64,000 nucleotides of DNA from Rhizoclosmatium globosum (Eukaryota; Chytridiomycota; Chytridiomycetes; Chytridiales; Chytriomycetaceae): NCBI GenBank assembly GCA_002104985.1, contig MCGO01000006.1, forward strand, positions 806,001 to 870,000, in the 5' to 3' direction. The notes beneath the pieces are model-generated. The model did not search any database and was not told the origin of the DNA. It saw only the letters and a program-made list of their open reading frames with translations. Below are positions 50,657-61,988 of this stretch, one piece after another; position 1 is the stretch's first letter; the number at the start of each line of letters is the position of its first letter. The position numbers and the translations under genes are program-made.

Positions 50657-50728
50657 CGTTGTATAGTGTAGTGGTTATCACCCTGGTTTTTGATACCAGT
50701 AACTCCGGTTCGAATCCGGATACGACCT
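50657..50728 (+). tRNA. tRNA-Gln (anticodon TTG)
   Basis: A 72-nt cloverleaf without intron. The D-arm begins TAGTGTAGTGG (A box), the anticodon arm is CTGGT-TTTTGAT-ACCAG with anticodon TTG, and the T-arm is TCCGG-TTCGAAT-CCGGA (B box). The acceptor 3' strand TACGACC pairs with GTTGTA, but position 1 is C opposite C72. Eukaryotic tRNA-Gln normally has G1 (GGTTNTATAGTG...), so one pair is lost. Confidence 0.88.
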
Positions 50729-52917
<2,189 letters not shown>

Positions 52918-53056
52918 TTTGTTGCAGAAAGGAGTACTTACTTTGTTGTAGGAGGAGAAGAGAGCGGCGTTTAGAATGGCCATATAAATTATCGATCATC
53001 CGTTTATTTACATAAGACATAGAACTACTGATAGGACAACAATGCATTGACACAGG

Positions 53057-53949
53057 TTAAAATCTGGAAGCTGTATTGTCGTATGCGTTCCAATAGTCGT
53101 CGTCACTATCGTCGTCGTTGTATTCTTGATCCTTTGGCTGAACAGTCAAAGTTAATTCAAATTCGTTTCAACAAAATAAGAGGAGTTGCGTCCATTTACA
53201 CAAGAAAATATCCAGTGCCATTACATAAAAGATGCTTCGCTTCAATGTAAACCAAGGATTTGGATGACTTACTTTCAAATTCTGATCTAATGGACCAGTA
53301 GCTTTTGCCTCAGAAAGATAAGAGTCCCAATACGCCAAATCCTCGGCTGAGAGAGAAACAACAGATCGAGTATCCGCAGAATCTACCCAGTTTTCCTGTG
53401 CAAGTTGGAGGGACGGGTACCACTTTGCCAGTTCTCTGCCATCCAGACAGCGAATGTCGTGGTAGGCCCAAGAGTCCGTTGCCTTGAGCAAGATGACAAA
53501 GGGCGGGTCTTTTGAAGGTGAGTTCGAAGGTGAGGCCGAGGGCGAGGGCAAGTGCGATCGCTGGTCCGAGCCAAATATGAATCGCAGCAAGAACAGTTTC
53601 GCCATCGAGTTTTTTGAAGATTGGCTGAGGCGGCGCTGCGCCAGAAACGACAAAGTTGCGAATTGAAGTGGCGAGCGACTCAAACTCGGCGGCGCTTCGG
53701 CTGCCCCAAACCTGAAAAGAAAGTGAAAAGAGACGAGTTAACCCTAAGTGCTAACCCTAAGTACTAAGTACTAACATAGATCGGCAGCTTGTCCTCAATC
53801 GTCACAGAGTCCATTGCAAGCACCCGCTCCATCACAAACACTGAGGCAATACTCTGCAGCGCACTGTACTCTGCGGAATCAATCAAGGCAAGGGCGAGTG
53901 CGGCGACATCGACTGGTTGAGAGTGAAACTTGGGCGTGGTGGAGGCCAT
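53057..53949 (-). CDS. Uncharacterised protein with acidic DYW-type C-terminus
   Basis: Minus strand, start at 53949 (MASTTPKFHSQPVDVAALAL) or an upstream in-frame Met at 53997. Helical N-terminus, an intron near 53710-53780, then VWGSRSAAEFESLATSIRNF. A possible hydrophobic Ala/Leu stretch and a region with LAKWYPSLQLAQENWVDSAD and SLSAEDLAYWDSYLSEAKAT follow. The last exon is strongly acidic (YNDDDSDDDYWNAYDNTASR) before the TAA at 53057-53059. The sequence DDDYWNAYD is a motif I associate with uncharacterised fungal proteins. One break near 53560. No function assigned. Confidence 0.5.
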
Positions 53950-54190
53950 TGTCTTTCCAGCGAACTTTTGGAAAGCAGAGAGCCACCCCCAAGCCACCCC
54001 ACCTTCAATTATTTAATTCATTTAACTAATTGAAAAGAAAAAGTGGACTAACTGATGTGAAAAAAATGGGAAGAACGCTATACGATCGATAGTACCTATA
54101 TTCACAAACGAATAAAATAGGTTATCAAATGCAATTCGAAGGTTTATTATCTACATCAACTCCAACAAACATAATCTTATATCATCAGAT

Positions 54191-54842
54191 TCAATCATCC
54201 TTGGCAAACGTCATGGCTGATGCAAATAATTCTTCTCTGGTATATTCAGGCCTAAACTGTTGATACTTTTCGAATAAAGCCGACAGCTTCTTCTCAAGCT
54301 CGTTGATATGATTATTCTTTGCTTCTCGACATTTTCGCTGGGCCAATCTGTTTTGAAGTTTTCGTCGCAAGGGTGCTGGAAGATGTCGCAGGTTTTCAAG
54401 ATAATATTCATCGTTTTCCTGTTTATTCGAATTTTGGTTTGAAGCTGTTGCGGTTGACGATGGAAGGGGTTCAGGTGTCGTTCGTTCCTCATCTTCGTCT
54501 TCACTGTTCAGCGCAAATTGGACAAATGCATTGTATGCATAGTAGTGTTGGATCGAGAATTGAGACCGATGGCGTGATACCGCTTGCCAGTTCTCCTGAA
54601 TTCGAAATTGGTGGCTCACTACAATCTGTCAGACACATGTTTCCCTTGCTTTCAAGCAGGGTTTCCAAGTACTTGACTTGTGCTTCAAGGTTTCTGAGTC
54701 GATCCCGCTTTCGTTGTTGATGAGCTTGTTGGGCGAGACGGTTTCGTTCAGCACGATCTGTCTTAGTAATGGCTTGTTTTCGAGTTGTGGACATTTCTCT
54801 TTGCTCAGATGCGTTAGATGCAGTTCGACTCCTCTCCGTCAT
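54191..54842 (-). CDS. Transcription factor with two bZIP-like segments
   Basis: The N-terminal part starts MTERSRTASNASEQREMSTT and contains DRAERNRLAQQAHQQRKRDR followed by a leucine-zipper-like helix (LRNLEAQVKYLETLLESKG). This fits the AP-1/Pap1 basic region NxxAQxxFxxR with changes (His for Phe, Gln for Arg). The C-terminal part has LRRKLQNRLAQRKCREAKNN followed by HINELEKKLSALFEKYQQF, a second, better-conserved bZIP (NRLAQRKCREAK). Between them is an acidic, Ser/Thr-rich linker (NSEDEDEERTTPEPLPSSTA). The two parts are in different frames; an intron of about 125-150 nt or an indel near 54500-54640 must join them. Two separate genes are less likely because the second part lacks an ATG. 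It could be a sequence-specific regulator. Confidence 0.65.
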
Positions 54843-55127
54843 GGCTACGTTAAATTCAGTCTTTGGTGTTCGTACCGGTAGTCAGAGGTTGTTCTTATGT
54901 CAGCTGTTTCGTAAGAGTGATTGGTGACAAACCTGAAACTGCCAATGTGAAACGCTCAATCAATTGTTTCAGAAACAAACAAATTTCATTCCGGTGTTTC
55001 AAACTATTGACTGAAACCAGACCGCATAATGATGAAACTGGTTTGAAACACGGGACCGGTTTCCCCTTGTGAGTCCCTGGTTCCTTGAAACATGTTTTGA
55101 AGTTGTTTCAATTTACCCCAAAAAACG

Positions 55128-55799
55128 ATGGCATCTACAACGCTTCTACCATTTGAATCATACTACGGAGCCATTCTGAATCGCGACGACGTAACGCTCT
55201 TGGTTGAAGCTTGCATTGCTGGGCTTGCGACTTCCTTTACCACAGTTCCTCGAAAAGTTCAAGTCCGAAGTGGCAGTGTTGTCGCTTTTCGTGAGAGGGA
55301 AGATGGCGCCAGGTGGAGGGACTCGAATCGATGGAGCCCCTCAAAAGTACAAGGTTGCTTTTTGCAATATCAGGAAGTCGAGGTTGGGCCTTGGGGAAAA
55401 CGGATCAAGACAGATGGATTGATCAAAAGAACTTTAACTGTTATTGGAAGTGATGGAGGGAGGTGGCGAGTCATTGGATACTTTCGGCAAAAGGATTTGG
55501 GCTGTTTGGAACGTGTTGGTTCAGTGAAGGGGTTTAGTTGTGTGAAGGGAAATATACCAAAGTGCGGAGCCGCAAGTCTTGCTTCTTCGGAGTCGTATAC
55601 CACAGAGCTGAATTACGAGGAAGAAAACCACAATTTGACATACGTCGCAAAGCAAGAACAGTTCCAAAGTAACAAGCGAATGAAGCTCTGGGATGAAGCG
55701 ACTGTTGCGAAATGGAATGAGCAACCACCTATTTTGGCGCCACTTAAGCTATCTTTTAGTTGTTTTTCTTTTGAGGTATATCATGATGAGCGTGGATGA
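55128..55799 (+). CDS. Gti1/Pac2 family (WOPR-domain) transcriptional regulator
   Basis: Fungus-specific DNA-binding WOPR domain, the family of Wor1, Ryp1, Gti1 and Pac2, which control morphological or nutritional switches. A single intact 223-codon exon. The first half reads ESYYGAILNRDDVTLLVEAC, VRSGSVVAFREREDGARWRD and SNRWSPSKVQGCFLQYQEVE. The second half reads KTDGLIKRTLTVIGSDGGRW, RVIGYFRQKDLGCLERVGSV. Both globular parts of the domain are complete. The C-terminal region is short (about 70 residues) compared with ascomycete members. It has no frame breaks, unlike many neighbours, and its 5' end lies about 290 bp from the bZIP gene start, divergently. Confidence 0.93.
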   Translation: MASTTLLPFESYYGAILNRDDVTLLVEACIAGLATSFTTVPRKVQVRSGSVVAFREREDGARWRDSNRWSPSKVQGCFLQYQEVEVGPWGKRIKTDGLIKRTLTVIGSDGGRWRVIGYFRQKDLGCLERVGSVKGFSCVKGNIPKCGAASLASSESYTTELNYEEENHNLTYVAKQEQFQSNKRMKLWDEATVAKWNEQPPILAPLKLSFSCFSFEVYHDERG

Positions 55800-56013
55800 A
55801 ATAAACCATTTAGGTTCGTATACAGTCTTCGAATCGAAGGGAATAAATCAAACAATCGTTTTCTTGTAGAGAAATTGCGCGATTATCTGATGAGAATAGG
55901 GCCATCATCCATTCGAAATCAACAAACAAGTTGACATTCGAAATCAGAAAACCATACAAAAGCCGCAAGTGATCCACTGTCCACACCACAGTCAAAAACA
56001 AACAATCCAAGCA

Positions 56014-56722
56014 ATGAGTACTCCCTTCCGTAACGCCGTTTTGGTCCGTCGCTCGCACCGTGCAACAACAAACAAATCTCCTCTATCCGACGCAGAACTC
56101 GAAGACTTGATCAAGTTCGCCGTCAACCACAGTCCATCTTCCTTCAACTCCCAAACATCGCGAGTTGTCCTGCTGCTCAAGGAAGAAAGTGTCAAGTTCT
56201 GGGAACACGGAAAAGAGACTGCCCAGAAGAAACTCGACGGAGACCATGTAAGCCGATGTCGATGTTGCAACTGGTGTTTCTAAAACAAAAGACTAGCTCG
56301 CCGGTAAATTGAATCAGTTCAGTGGCTTCCAGAAGGCGTATGGAACTGTGTTGATCTACGAGGATATGTCGATCATCCCTGGCTTCCAAGCAAAGTTCCC
56401 GGCCATGAAAGACTTGCTGCCCGAATGGCAATTGCATGGAAGTGGAATCTTGCAGTTCGTTATCTGGACTGCTCTCGCCGAGGCTGGTTTGGGTGCTTCT
56501 CTCCAAGTAAGTTCAATTAAAATCGTGCTGCCATTTCGATTGACTCTTTACGTTTAGCACGCTCAAGCGTACACTGAGGCAGATGCCGCTGTCAACTATT
56601 CAATTCCTTCCACGTGGAAGCTTGTTGGACAATTACCGTTCGGTGCTGTACCTGAGGGAACTGTCCTGCCTGAAAAGTCCTTTGCACCCATTGATGATCG
56701 TGTGAAAGTGTTTGGAAAGTAA
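56014..56722 (+). CDS. Nitroreductase family protein (fungal Frm2/Hbn1-like)
   Basis: FMN-dependent oxidoreductase-like protein of about 210 residues. Exons 56014-56247, 56297-56506 and 56558-56722 join without correction. VLVRRSHRATTNKSPLSDAE and SPSSFNSQTSRVVLLLKEES are the FMN-binding start of the family. YGTVLIYEDMSIIPGFQAKF, SGILQFVIWTALAEAGLGAS and LPFGAVPEGTVLPEKSFAPI follow. It ends in DDRVKVFGK. In yeast the relatives are linked to lipid signalling and oxidative stress; the natural substrate here is unknown. Confidence 0.93.
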
Positions 56723-56744
56723 ATCTAATAAAGTTAATTAATTA

Positions 56745-57170
56745 TTAAAAAGGTCGTTCATCATGAGGAGGTGCCGCCGACGAAAGTCTATGTTTGAAGC
56801 ACCGCATCAGTATTACGGCTGACGCTACTGTGATTAAAGGAATAGATTCTGATAGATTCTGAGAATGCTTTCGTTTCTTCATACTCAAAGAAACATAGTC
56901 CGCTATTGCGTCTACTGCCGTGGTGAGTCCTTCGATTATTTCAAACGAAAGTTGTAGTCTGCGTTTCAGACCCTGTTGAAAAGATCGAAACCGTCTTTTT
57001 CCCGTACGGGGTCTGCTTGGAGACTACGAAAGTTGTGCCTTTTTGAAAAGAAACCTCCAAACAAACTCAGTAAGTGCCTCCCTATTTCCCTTTCCCTCCC
57101 TCCACCCACCTGGCACCTCCCCTACTGGAACAAAGCATCCCTCAGACCGATTGCATATAGCCTGAAACTC
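56745..57170 (-). CDS. Possible small membrane protein gene (weak)
   Basis: The minus strand has an open stretch LSLFGGFFSKRHNFRSLQ that, after one frame break, continues LKRRLQLSFEIIEGLTTAVD and then KHSQNLSESIPLITVASAVI with a hydrophobic segment. No clear start, splice sites or family. The remainder of 56723-57404 shows nothing convincing. Confidence 0.25.
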
Positions 57171-57404
57171 TCGCAGCTCTTGATCTGATCATGATATACG
57201 TGTGGTGGTTATCTAAATTGGTGCGAGCATTCTCCTCATATGAGCCTTATATGAGCTTTTACGAGACAAGCGTACTGATGTATCTCTCTCCAATCTGTTC
57301 TTTCTCTCAATCACATACCCTTGTCCCCCTTATAAGGATAAACAACAAATTGACCCCGCACCTCCCATTGATTACATAGGTTCTGATCCCTTATACAAAG
57401 CGCA

Positions 57405-58293
57405 ATGGAAAACACTCAATCCAATTTGCGTAAGGAATTGGACTTTGGTATTTGTCAGCTCACTCACTGTTCACTTAACTAGTTAATAAGGGTGGCAGGA
57501 AACTTGAAAGAAAGATTGCTCGTAATAACTATGCAGCTACTCTTACTCACGGTTCCATGACCGTCAAAGATTTGGCTGCACCGTTCATGACATTTGAGGA
57601 CAATAGCCCATCATTGCCATCACCTGTTGCAGGTAATATGCATCCCTGCAATTATTTTGTCTGGTGTTTACTCAACTACCGGCACCACTAACATCTCTGC
57701 CAATCAAGAAACTGCTGTTGCATCTCCAGTCATATCTCCTTCTGTTGTTCATGATGTTGTTTCCGCCCAACACCCAGAACCCAACACAGCAACCCCTCCT
57801 GATACCAAAGACAAGACATGTGAGTGTTATGACTTTAATGCAGTTTATAAACACATTCATTTTAGTGGCAGATTTGGTTGATCCTAATCTCTCAGAAGAA
57901 CTTGAAATTGAATCAAAAAAGAATAGCTCCCCTACTAACTACAACCTTACTCTCCATCATGGTATTGGCTGTAGCCAACCTTGGTACGATACCTTTTTAT
58001 CTGGTCCAGATTTTTGCTTTGGGACAAACACTACAGAATTTTTATTTACCTCTGATGACGTAATACACGTCTATGACAAGTCTACAGGCATCAATGACAT
58101 TATTAATCAGTGTATCTCTAGAAGTGTATCGCAGACTTTCCACATTACTGATACTCCTGTTTGTCATGTAGTCAACTCTGACATGTCTCTTAAAGTGTAT
58201 GCAATACAATCTAAGCAATCATCTGCATACAATGATGCTTCTTGTGTATATTTAGCCTCAATCCTTGTTTTATTAGTTCTTGTAATGCACTGA
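57405..58293 (+). CDS. Putative secreted or GPI-anchored Cys-containing protein
   Basis: Unrecognised. A short first exon (MENTQSNLRKELDF) joins GGRKLERKIARNNYAATLTH through an intron near 57447-57490. The middle contains a hydrophobic stretch (VICIPAIILSGVYSTTGTTN) and Ser/Thr/Pro-rich sequence. An intron near 57819-57867 leads to a region with paired cysteines (HHGIGCSQPWYDTFLSGPDF, NDIINQCISRSVSQTFHITD, PVCHVVNSDMSLKVYAIQSK). It ends in a C-terminal hydrophobic tail (VYLASILVLLVLVMH), as in GPI-anchored or tail-anchored proteins. N-terminal exon structure is uncertain. It marks the start of the repeat-rich right arm. Confidence 0.4.
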
Positions 58294-58422
58294 ACTACGA
58301 CAAGATTTAATAAAAGATATGATTGCAGGGAAGAGTGAATTGTCAATCAAGTTTGGATGAATAGGTGTTGGTGTTGGGTGAGCTGTAGTTGGTTGGTTGG
58401 AAACAATACCGTAGTTCGTGTG

Positions 58423-58470
58423 GTCATATTGCACCAAATGTACAACCAAAATTGAGTGGTGCAATATGAC
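58423..58470. repeat. Perfect 14-bp inverted repeat (hairpin)
   Basis: GTCATATTGCACCA and its exact complement TGGTGCAATATGAC are separated by 20 bp. It could be a terminator-like hairpin, a solo palindromic element, or footprint of a small element. Confidence 0.8.
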
Positions 58471-58580
58471 TAAATATATCTCATGAAAGCAACCATTCTT
58501 TCACAAAATGAAGAGCAATTTTGTATTTTGATCCTGTAAATTTTGTATTTGCTCAACAACACGAGGATAATTGTCCGAAA

Positions 58581-59606
58581 ATGGAAGTTCATCCAACTGG
58601 CCTCAACCTGTTGGCTGACGCTGCCTCAATCTCAGATCCTACAAGCTCGAATTTTAGAAATAGGCGCAAGGGACCATTGGGACCATGACAAGGAGAGGCA
58701 TTTCACGTTCGAAAGAAACGAAGCACAATCCAAGTCAGGACAAAACTGGAAGCAATCCTTGTTGCACGTGCGACAAACAATATAAACCAAACTGCAATTG
58801 AGTTTGGTGTTGCTCGCCAATAGTTGCAGAAGTGGATCCAACAGGAGGGAGCACTGGAGAAACAAGGGAAATTGACGAAGACTCTCCACAAGGGCCCACC
58901 CATGCAATTTGAGGACACTGTTGGTGCCTACATTGTGCAAGTTGTTACAGAGTTTGAGGCGACAGCTACACCACTCACCAGACGTATGATTGCTGTTCGA
59001 GTTTTGGCGGACTTCTCGAAAACCACAAATGCAAACACAGCTGTAATGCTGCAAAAGCGAATGAATTGAGTACACCCCTATATTGAGCAAATCATGCAGC
59101 GAAATGGTTTGGCAGATAGGGCAGGAACTCATGTTGCCCAGAATGCAAGGGTTGATGTCCAGCTAGTCTCCGACTTTGTGGAACTGGTTAATCAAATGCG
59201 GATCAGATACGACGTACCATGGCACAGGATTGTAAACATGGATCAAACAAATGTATTATTTGATATTCAAGCCAAGCGCACAATTACTCGTTGTCCAGAA
59301 CTGTTAACATTTGCAAGCCCAAGGCTACCCATGGAAGTCGTGCTACAACTGCTTTGGCTGTTACTGCGTCAGGTTGTTGTCTTCCAGCTTTCGTCATATT
59401 CAAAGGCAAGAAAAACGCCCATGTCTATCGCAAATGCACCACAATGCACAACAAGGTTGCTCCCAAGAAAGCTCTTTTCACTGCTCAAGCAAATGCCTGG
59501 TGTGATGGAGTAGCAATGGAGGCTTGGGTAACAAAGGTAATGAAGCCATTTGCGGCAGAGAAGAAGTCCCATGTCCTCCTCCTGCTGAATTCATTCAAGG
59601 ATTAGG
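58581..59606 (+). pseudogene. Dead pogo/CENP-B-type (DDE_1) transposase
   Basis: Starts MEVHPTGLNLLADAASISDP. A pogo-like helix-turn-helix region (TKLEAILVARATNNINQTAI, EFGVARQ stop LQKWIQQEG) is followed by a CENP-B-like helical domain (ATPLTRRMIAVRVLADFS). The DDE_1 core reads RYDVPWHRIVNMDQTNVLFD (first catalytic Asp), GSRATTALAVTASGCCLPAF and VIFKGKKNAHVYRK. At the second catalytic site LLLD is replaced by LLLLNSF, and the sequence is cut off there, so the last acidic residue is absent. An in-frame TAG and other stops confirm decay. A direct repeat of about 55 bp lies at both sides (about 58347 and 59812). Truncation coincides with the 22-bp repeat at 59602. Confidence 0.85.
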
Positions 59607-60326
59607 GTTCTATACTGTTGGATCAACAAGAGTTCAAGTTAAAAGACAAGAACGAGAAGATGGATCAAGAAGAAAGGTATGAATCAAGCGAGAACAGGAG
59701 TAGTGAGGTGAAATTTCGGAGCGAGAGCGAGAGTGGGTCAATGAATGATTTTCATGGTTTTTGTAAGGGTTGGACCTGAGGTTGATGGGATACTTAGGGG
59801 TGGGTGGTTGGAGATCAAGTTTGGAAATGTTGGTGGTGGTGTTGTGTGAGCTGTAGTTGGTTGTGTTGGGTGGTTGGATCATCAAATGATAGCTCTTGAA
59901 GTACTCTTTCCACACATCCTTCCTAAAACTCATTGTTTATTCTCTATATTGAGGCAATTATTGCTGAAGTGTTGATTCTTGTTTGAAATTCAGACAAGAA
60001 CTTTAAAATCATTTTCTGACTCTATGAAACAACAGATCCAAAGTTGAATGCCCCAACCCAGAGTGCAAAGACATTGCACCCTTCAACAACAAATTTGCTT
60101 TGGGAAAGCATTATAGATTAGTCCACCAGAAGGTTGTTTCTGTTCGTTATTGGATAAATGACTACACAAGTGAGTGCTTTGATCTCTTTTCTTATTAAAT
60201 ACTAAACTTTGATTGGTTTGTTAGAAGAGGATGAGCTCACTTTCATTCCGAGGGATTCTGAGGACAATCTGTTTCACTGCAACAAGCGCAACCTTACAGT
60301 AGGGTTAGGGTTCTATACTGTTGGAT
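59602..60326. repeat. 22-bp direct repeats bounding a 0.7-kb segment
   Basis: The same 22 bases (beginning TTAGGGTTCTATACTG) occur at 59602-59623 and 60305-60326, 703 bp apart. The left copy lies exactly where the transposase ends; the right copy lies just before the tandem-repeat/SINE-like block. Confidence 0.85.
60025..60300 (+). pseudogene. C2H2 zinc-finger exon fragment
   Basis: Reads SKVECPNPECKDIAPFNNKF then ALGKHYRLVHQKVVSVRYWI, a C-x4-C...H-x4-H finger. An intron (about 60170-60225) joins EDELTFIPRDSEDNLFHCNK. The frame then runs into the 22-bp repeat without a clear end. It lacks a start codon. It could be a remnant of the 5' part of a transposon-associated or LRR-region gene; no closer identity. 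Confidence 0.5.
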
Positions 60327-60349
60327 TAGGTTGATTAGGATGAGTCACC

Positions 60350-60471
60350 CACTGTCCTCCTGCGCAGGACACCAGGACACTGTCCTCCTGCACAGGACAC
60401 CAGGACACTGTCCTCCTGCACAGGACACCAGGACACTGTCCTCCTGCACAGGACACCAGGACACTGTCCTC
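60350..60471. repeat. 28-bp tandem repeat, about 4.3 copies
   Basis: The period is 28 bp, each unit holding ACTGTCCTCCTGC then RCAGGACACCAGGAC. The unit contains short palindromes (GTCCT...AGGAC). It abuts the SINE-like head and reads, on the minus strand, as that element's tail. Confidence 0.85.
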
Positions 60472-60472
60472 A

Positions 60473-60540
60473 GGTGGCCCAGGGTTTGAACCTGTACCCT
60501 AAGGGTGAGATGCTGGATCCTTACCAGCTGAGCTAAAAAG
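60473..60540 (-). mobile_element. tRNA-derived SINE-like head
   Basis: On the minus strand TAGCTCAGCTGG is a perfect pol III A box (60524-60535) and GGTTCAAACCC a near-perfect B box (60482-60492), at tRNA spacing. An anticodon-arm remnant CTCACCCTTAGG lies between. The acceptor stem does not pair, so it is not a functional tRNA. The 28-bp tandem array follows as a tail. Confidence 0.65.
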
Positions 60541-60689
60541 TGTTTTTCTATGACTCACTTGTAGGTAATAATAGATAACCTACTATATTTTTGCAGTCTT
60601 TCTATAAATCTGTTGTCATATAACTTATATCTTCTGACTAGTTGTTTGCTGTTCTGTATCTTCATTTATCCTATCAACCATGTAATCTG

Positions 60690-61903
60690 TGTCCTGTGTC
60701 CTGTGTCCTGTATAACCTGTCCTGGTGTCCTGTCCTGGTGTCCTGTGTCCTGGTGTCCTGGTGTCCTGGTGTCCTGTCCTGGTGTCCTGTGTCCTGGTGT
60801 CCTGGTGTCCTGGTGTCCTGTCCTGTGTCCTGTGTCCTGTGTAACCTGTCCTGGTGTCCTGTGTCCTGGTGTCCTGTGTCCTGTGTCCTGTGTAACCTGT
60901 CCTGGTGTCCTGTATCTTGTGTAACATGTCCTGGTGTCCTGTCCTGGTGTCCTGTGTCCTGTGTAACCTGTCCTGGTGTCCTGTCCTGGTGTCCTGTGTC
61001 CTGTGTCCTGTGTCCTGTGTAACCTGTCCTGGTGTCCTGTGTCCTGGTGTCCTGTGTCCTGTGTCCTGTGTCCTGTGTAACCTGTCCTGGTGTCCTGTCC
61101 TGGTGTCCTGTGTCCTGGTGTCCTGGTGTCCTGGTGTCCTGTCCTGTGTCCTGTGTCCTGTGTCCTGTGTAACCTGTCCTGGTGTCCTGTCCTGGTGTCC
61201 TGTGTCCTGGTGTCCTGGTGTCCTGGTGTCCTGTCCTGGTGTCCTGTGTCCTGGTGTCCTGGTGTCCTGGTGTCCTGTCCTGTGTCCTGTGTCCTGTGTA
61301 ACCTGTCCTGGTGTCCTGTGTCCTGGTGTCCTGTGTCCTGTGTCCTGTGTAACCTGTCCTGGTGTCCTGTATCTTGTGTAACATGTCCTGGTGTCCTGTC
61401 CTGGTGTCCTGTGTCCTGTGTAACCTGTCCTGGTGTCCTGTCCTGGTGTCCTGTGTCCTGTGTCCTGTGTCCTGTGTAACCTGTCCTGGTGTCCTGTGTC
61501 CTGGTGTCCTGTGTCCTGTGTCCTGTGTCCTGTGTAACCTGTCCTGGTGTCCTGTCCTGGTGTCCTGTGTCCTGGTGTCCTGGTGTCCTGGTGTCCTGTC
61601 CTGTGTCCTGTGTCCTGTGTCCTGTGTCCTGTGTAACCTGTCCTGGTGTCCTGTGTCCTGGTGTCCTGTGTCCTGTGTCCTGTGTCCTGTGTAACCTGTC
61701 CTGGTGTCCTGTCCTGGTGTCCTGTGTCCTGTGTCCTGTGTCCTGTGTAACCTGTCCTGGTGTCCTGTATCTTGTGTAACATGTCCTGGTGTCCTGTCCT
61801 GGTGTCCTGTCCTGTGTCCTGTGTCCTGTGTCCTGTGTCCTGTGTAACCTGTCCTGGTGTCCTGTGTCCTGTGTCCTGTGTCCTGTGTCCTGGTGTCCTG
61901 TAC
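60690..61903. repeat. TGTCC-based minisatellite with higher-order structure
   Basis: About 1.2 kb built from GTCCTGT, GTCCTGG and GTAACCT variants. A rare variant (TGTATCTTGTGTAACATG) occurs at 60911, 61369 and 61766, showing duplications of about 458 and 397 bp. Long ORFs on both strands (up to 447 codons on the minus strand) arise only because the unit lacks stop codons in those frames. They encode monotonous Thr/Gly/His/Arg/Gln/Asp or Cys/Pro/Val/Ser/Leu peptides and are not called as genes. Confidence 0.95.
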
Positions 61904-61988
61904 CTTACTCTAAGTGTACTATTCAAAAGAAAAGTAGAATTTATTCTAATTGTTTGAAGTAATACCAAAACCCTATTTAATTTAATTT

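Noticed and set aside
60298..60340. Telomeric repeat (TTAGGG)n
   Set aside because: Only one or two TTAGGG-like units occur, inside a 22-bp direct repeat that is present twice; no array.
60350..60471. CRISPR array
   Set aside because: The units are contiguous 28-bp tandem repeats without unique spacers, in a eukaryotic genome.
60473..60540. Functional tRNA gene
   Set aside because: A and B boxes are good but the acceptor stem cannot pair and the anticodon arm is degenerate, so a SINE-like or pseudo-tRNA head is more likely.
60625..61968. Minus-strand 447-codon ORF in the GTCCTG array as a repetitive protein gene
   Set aside because: Entirely explained by a stop-free tandem repeat; both strands are open in several frames and there is no non-repetitive start or end domain.
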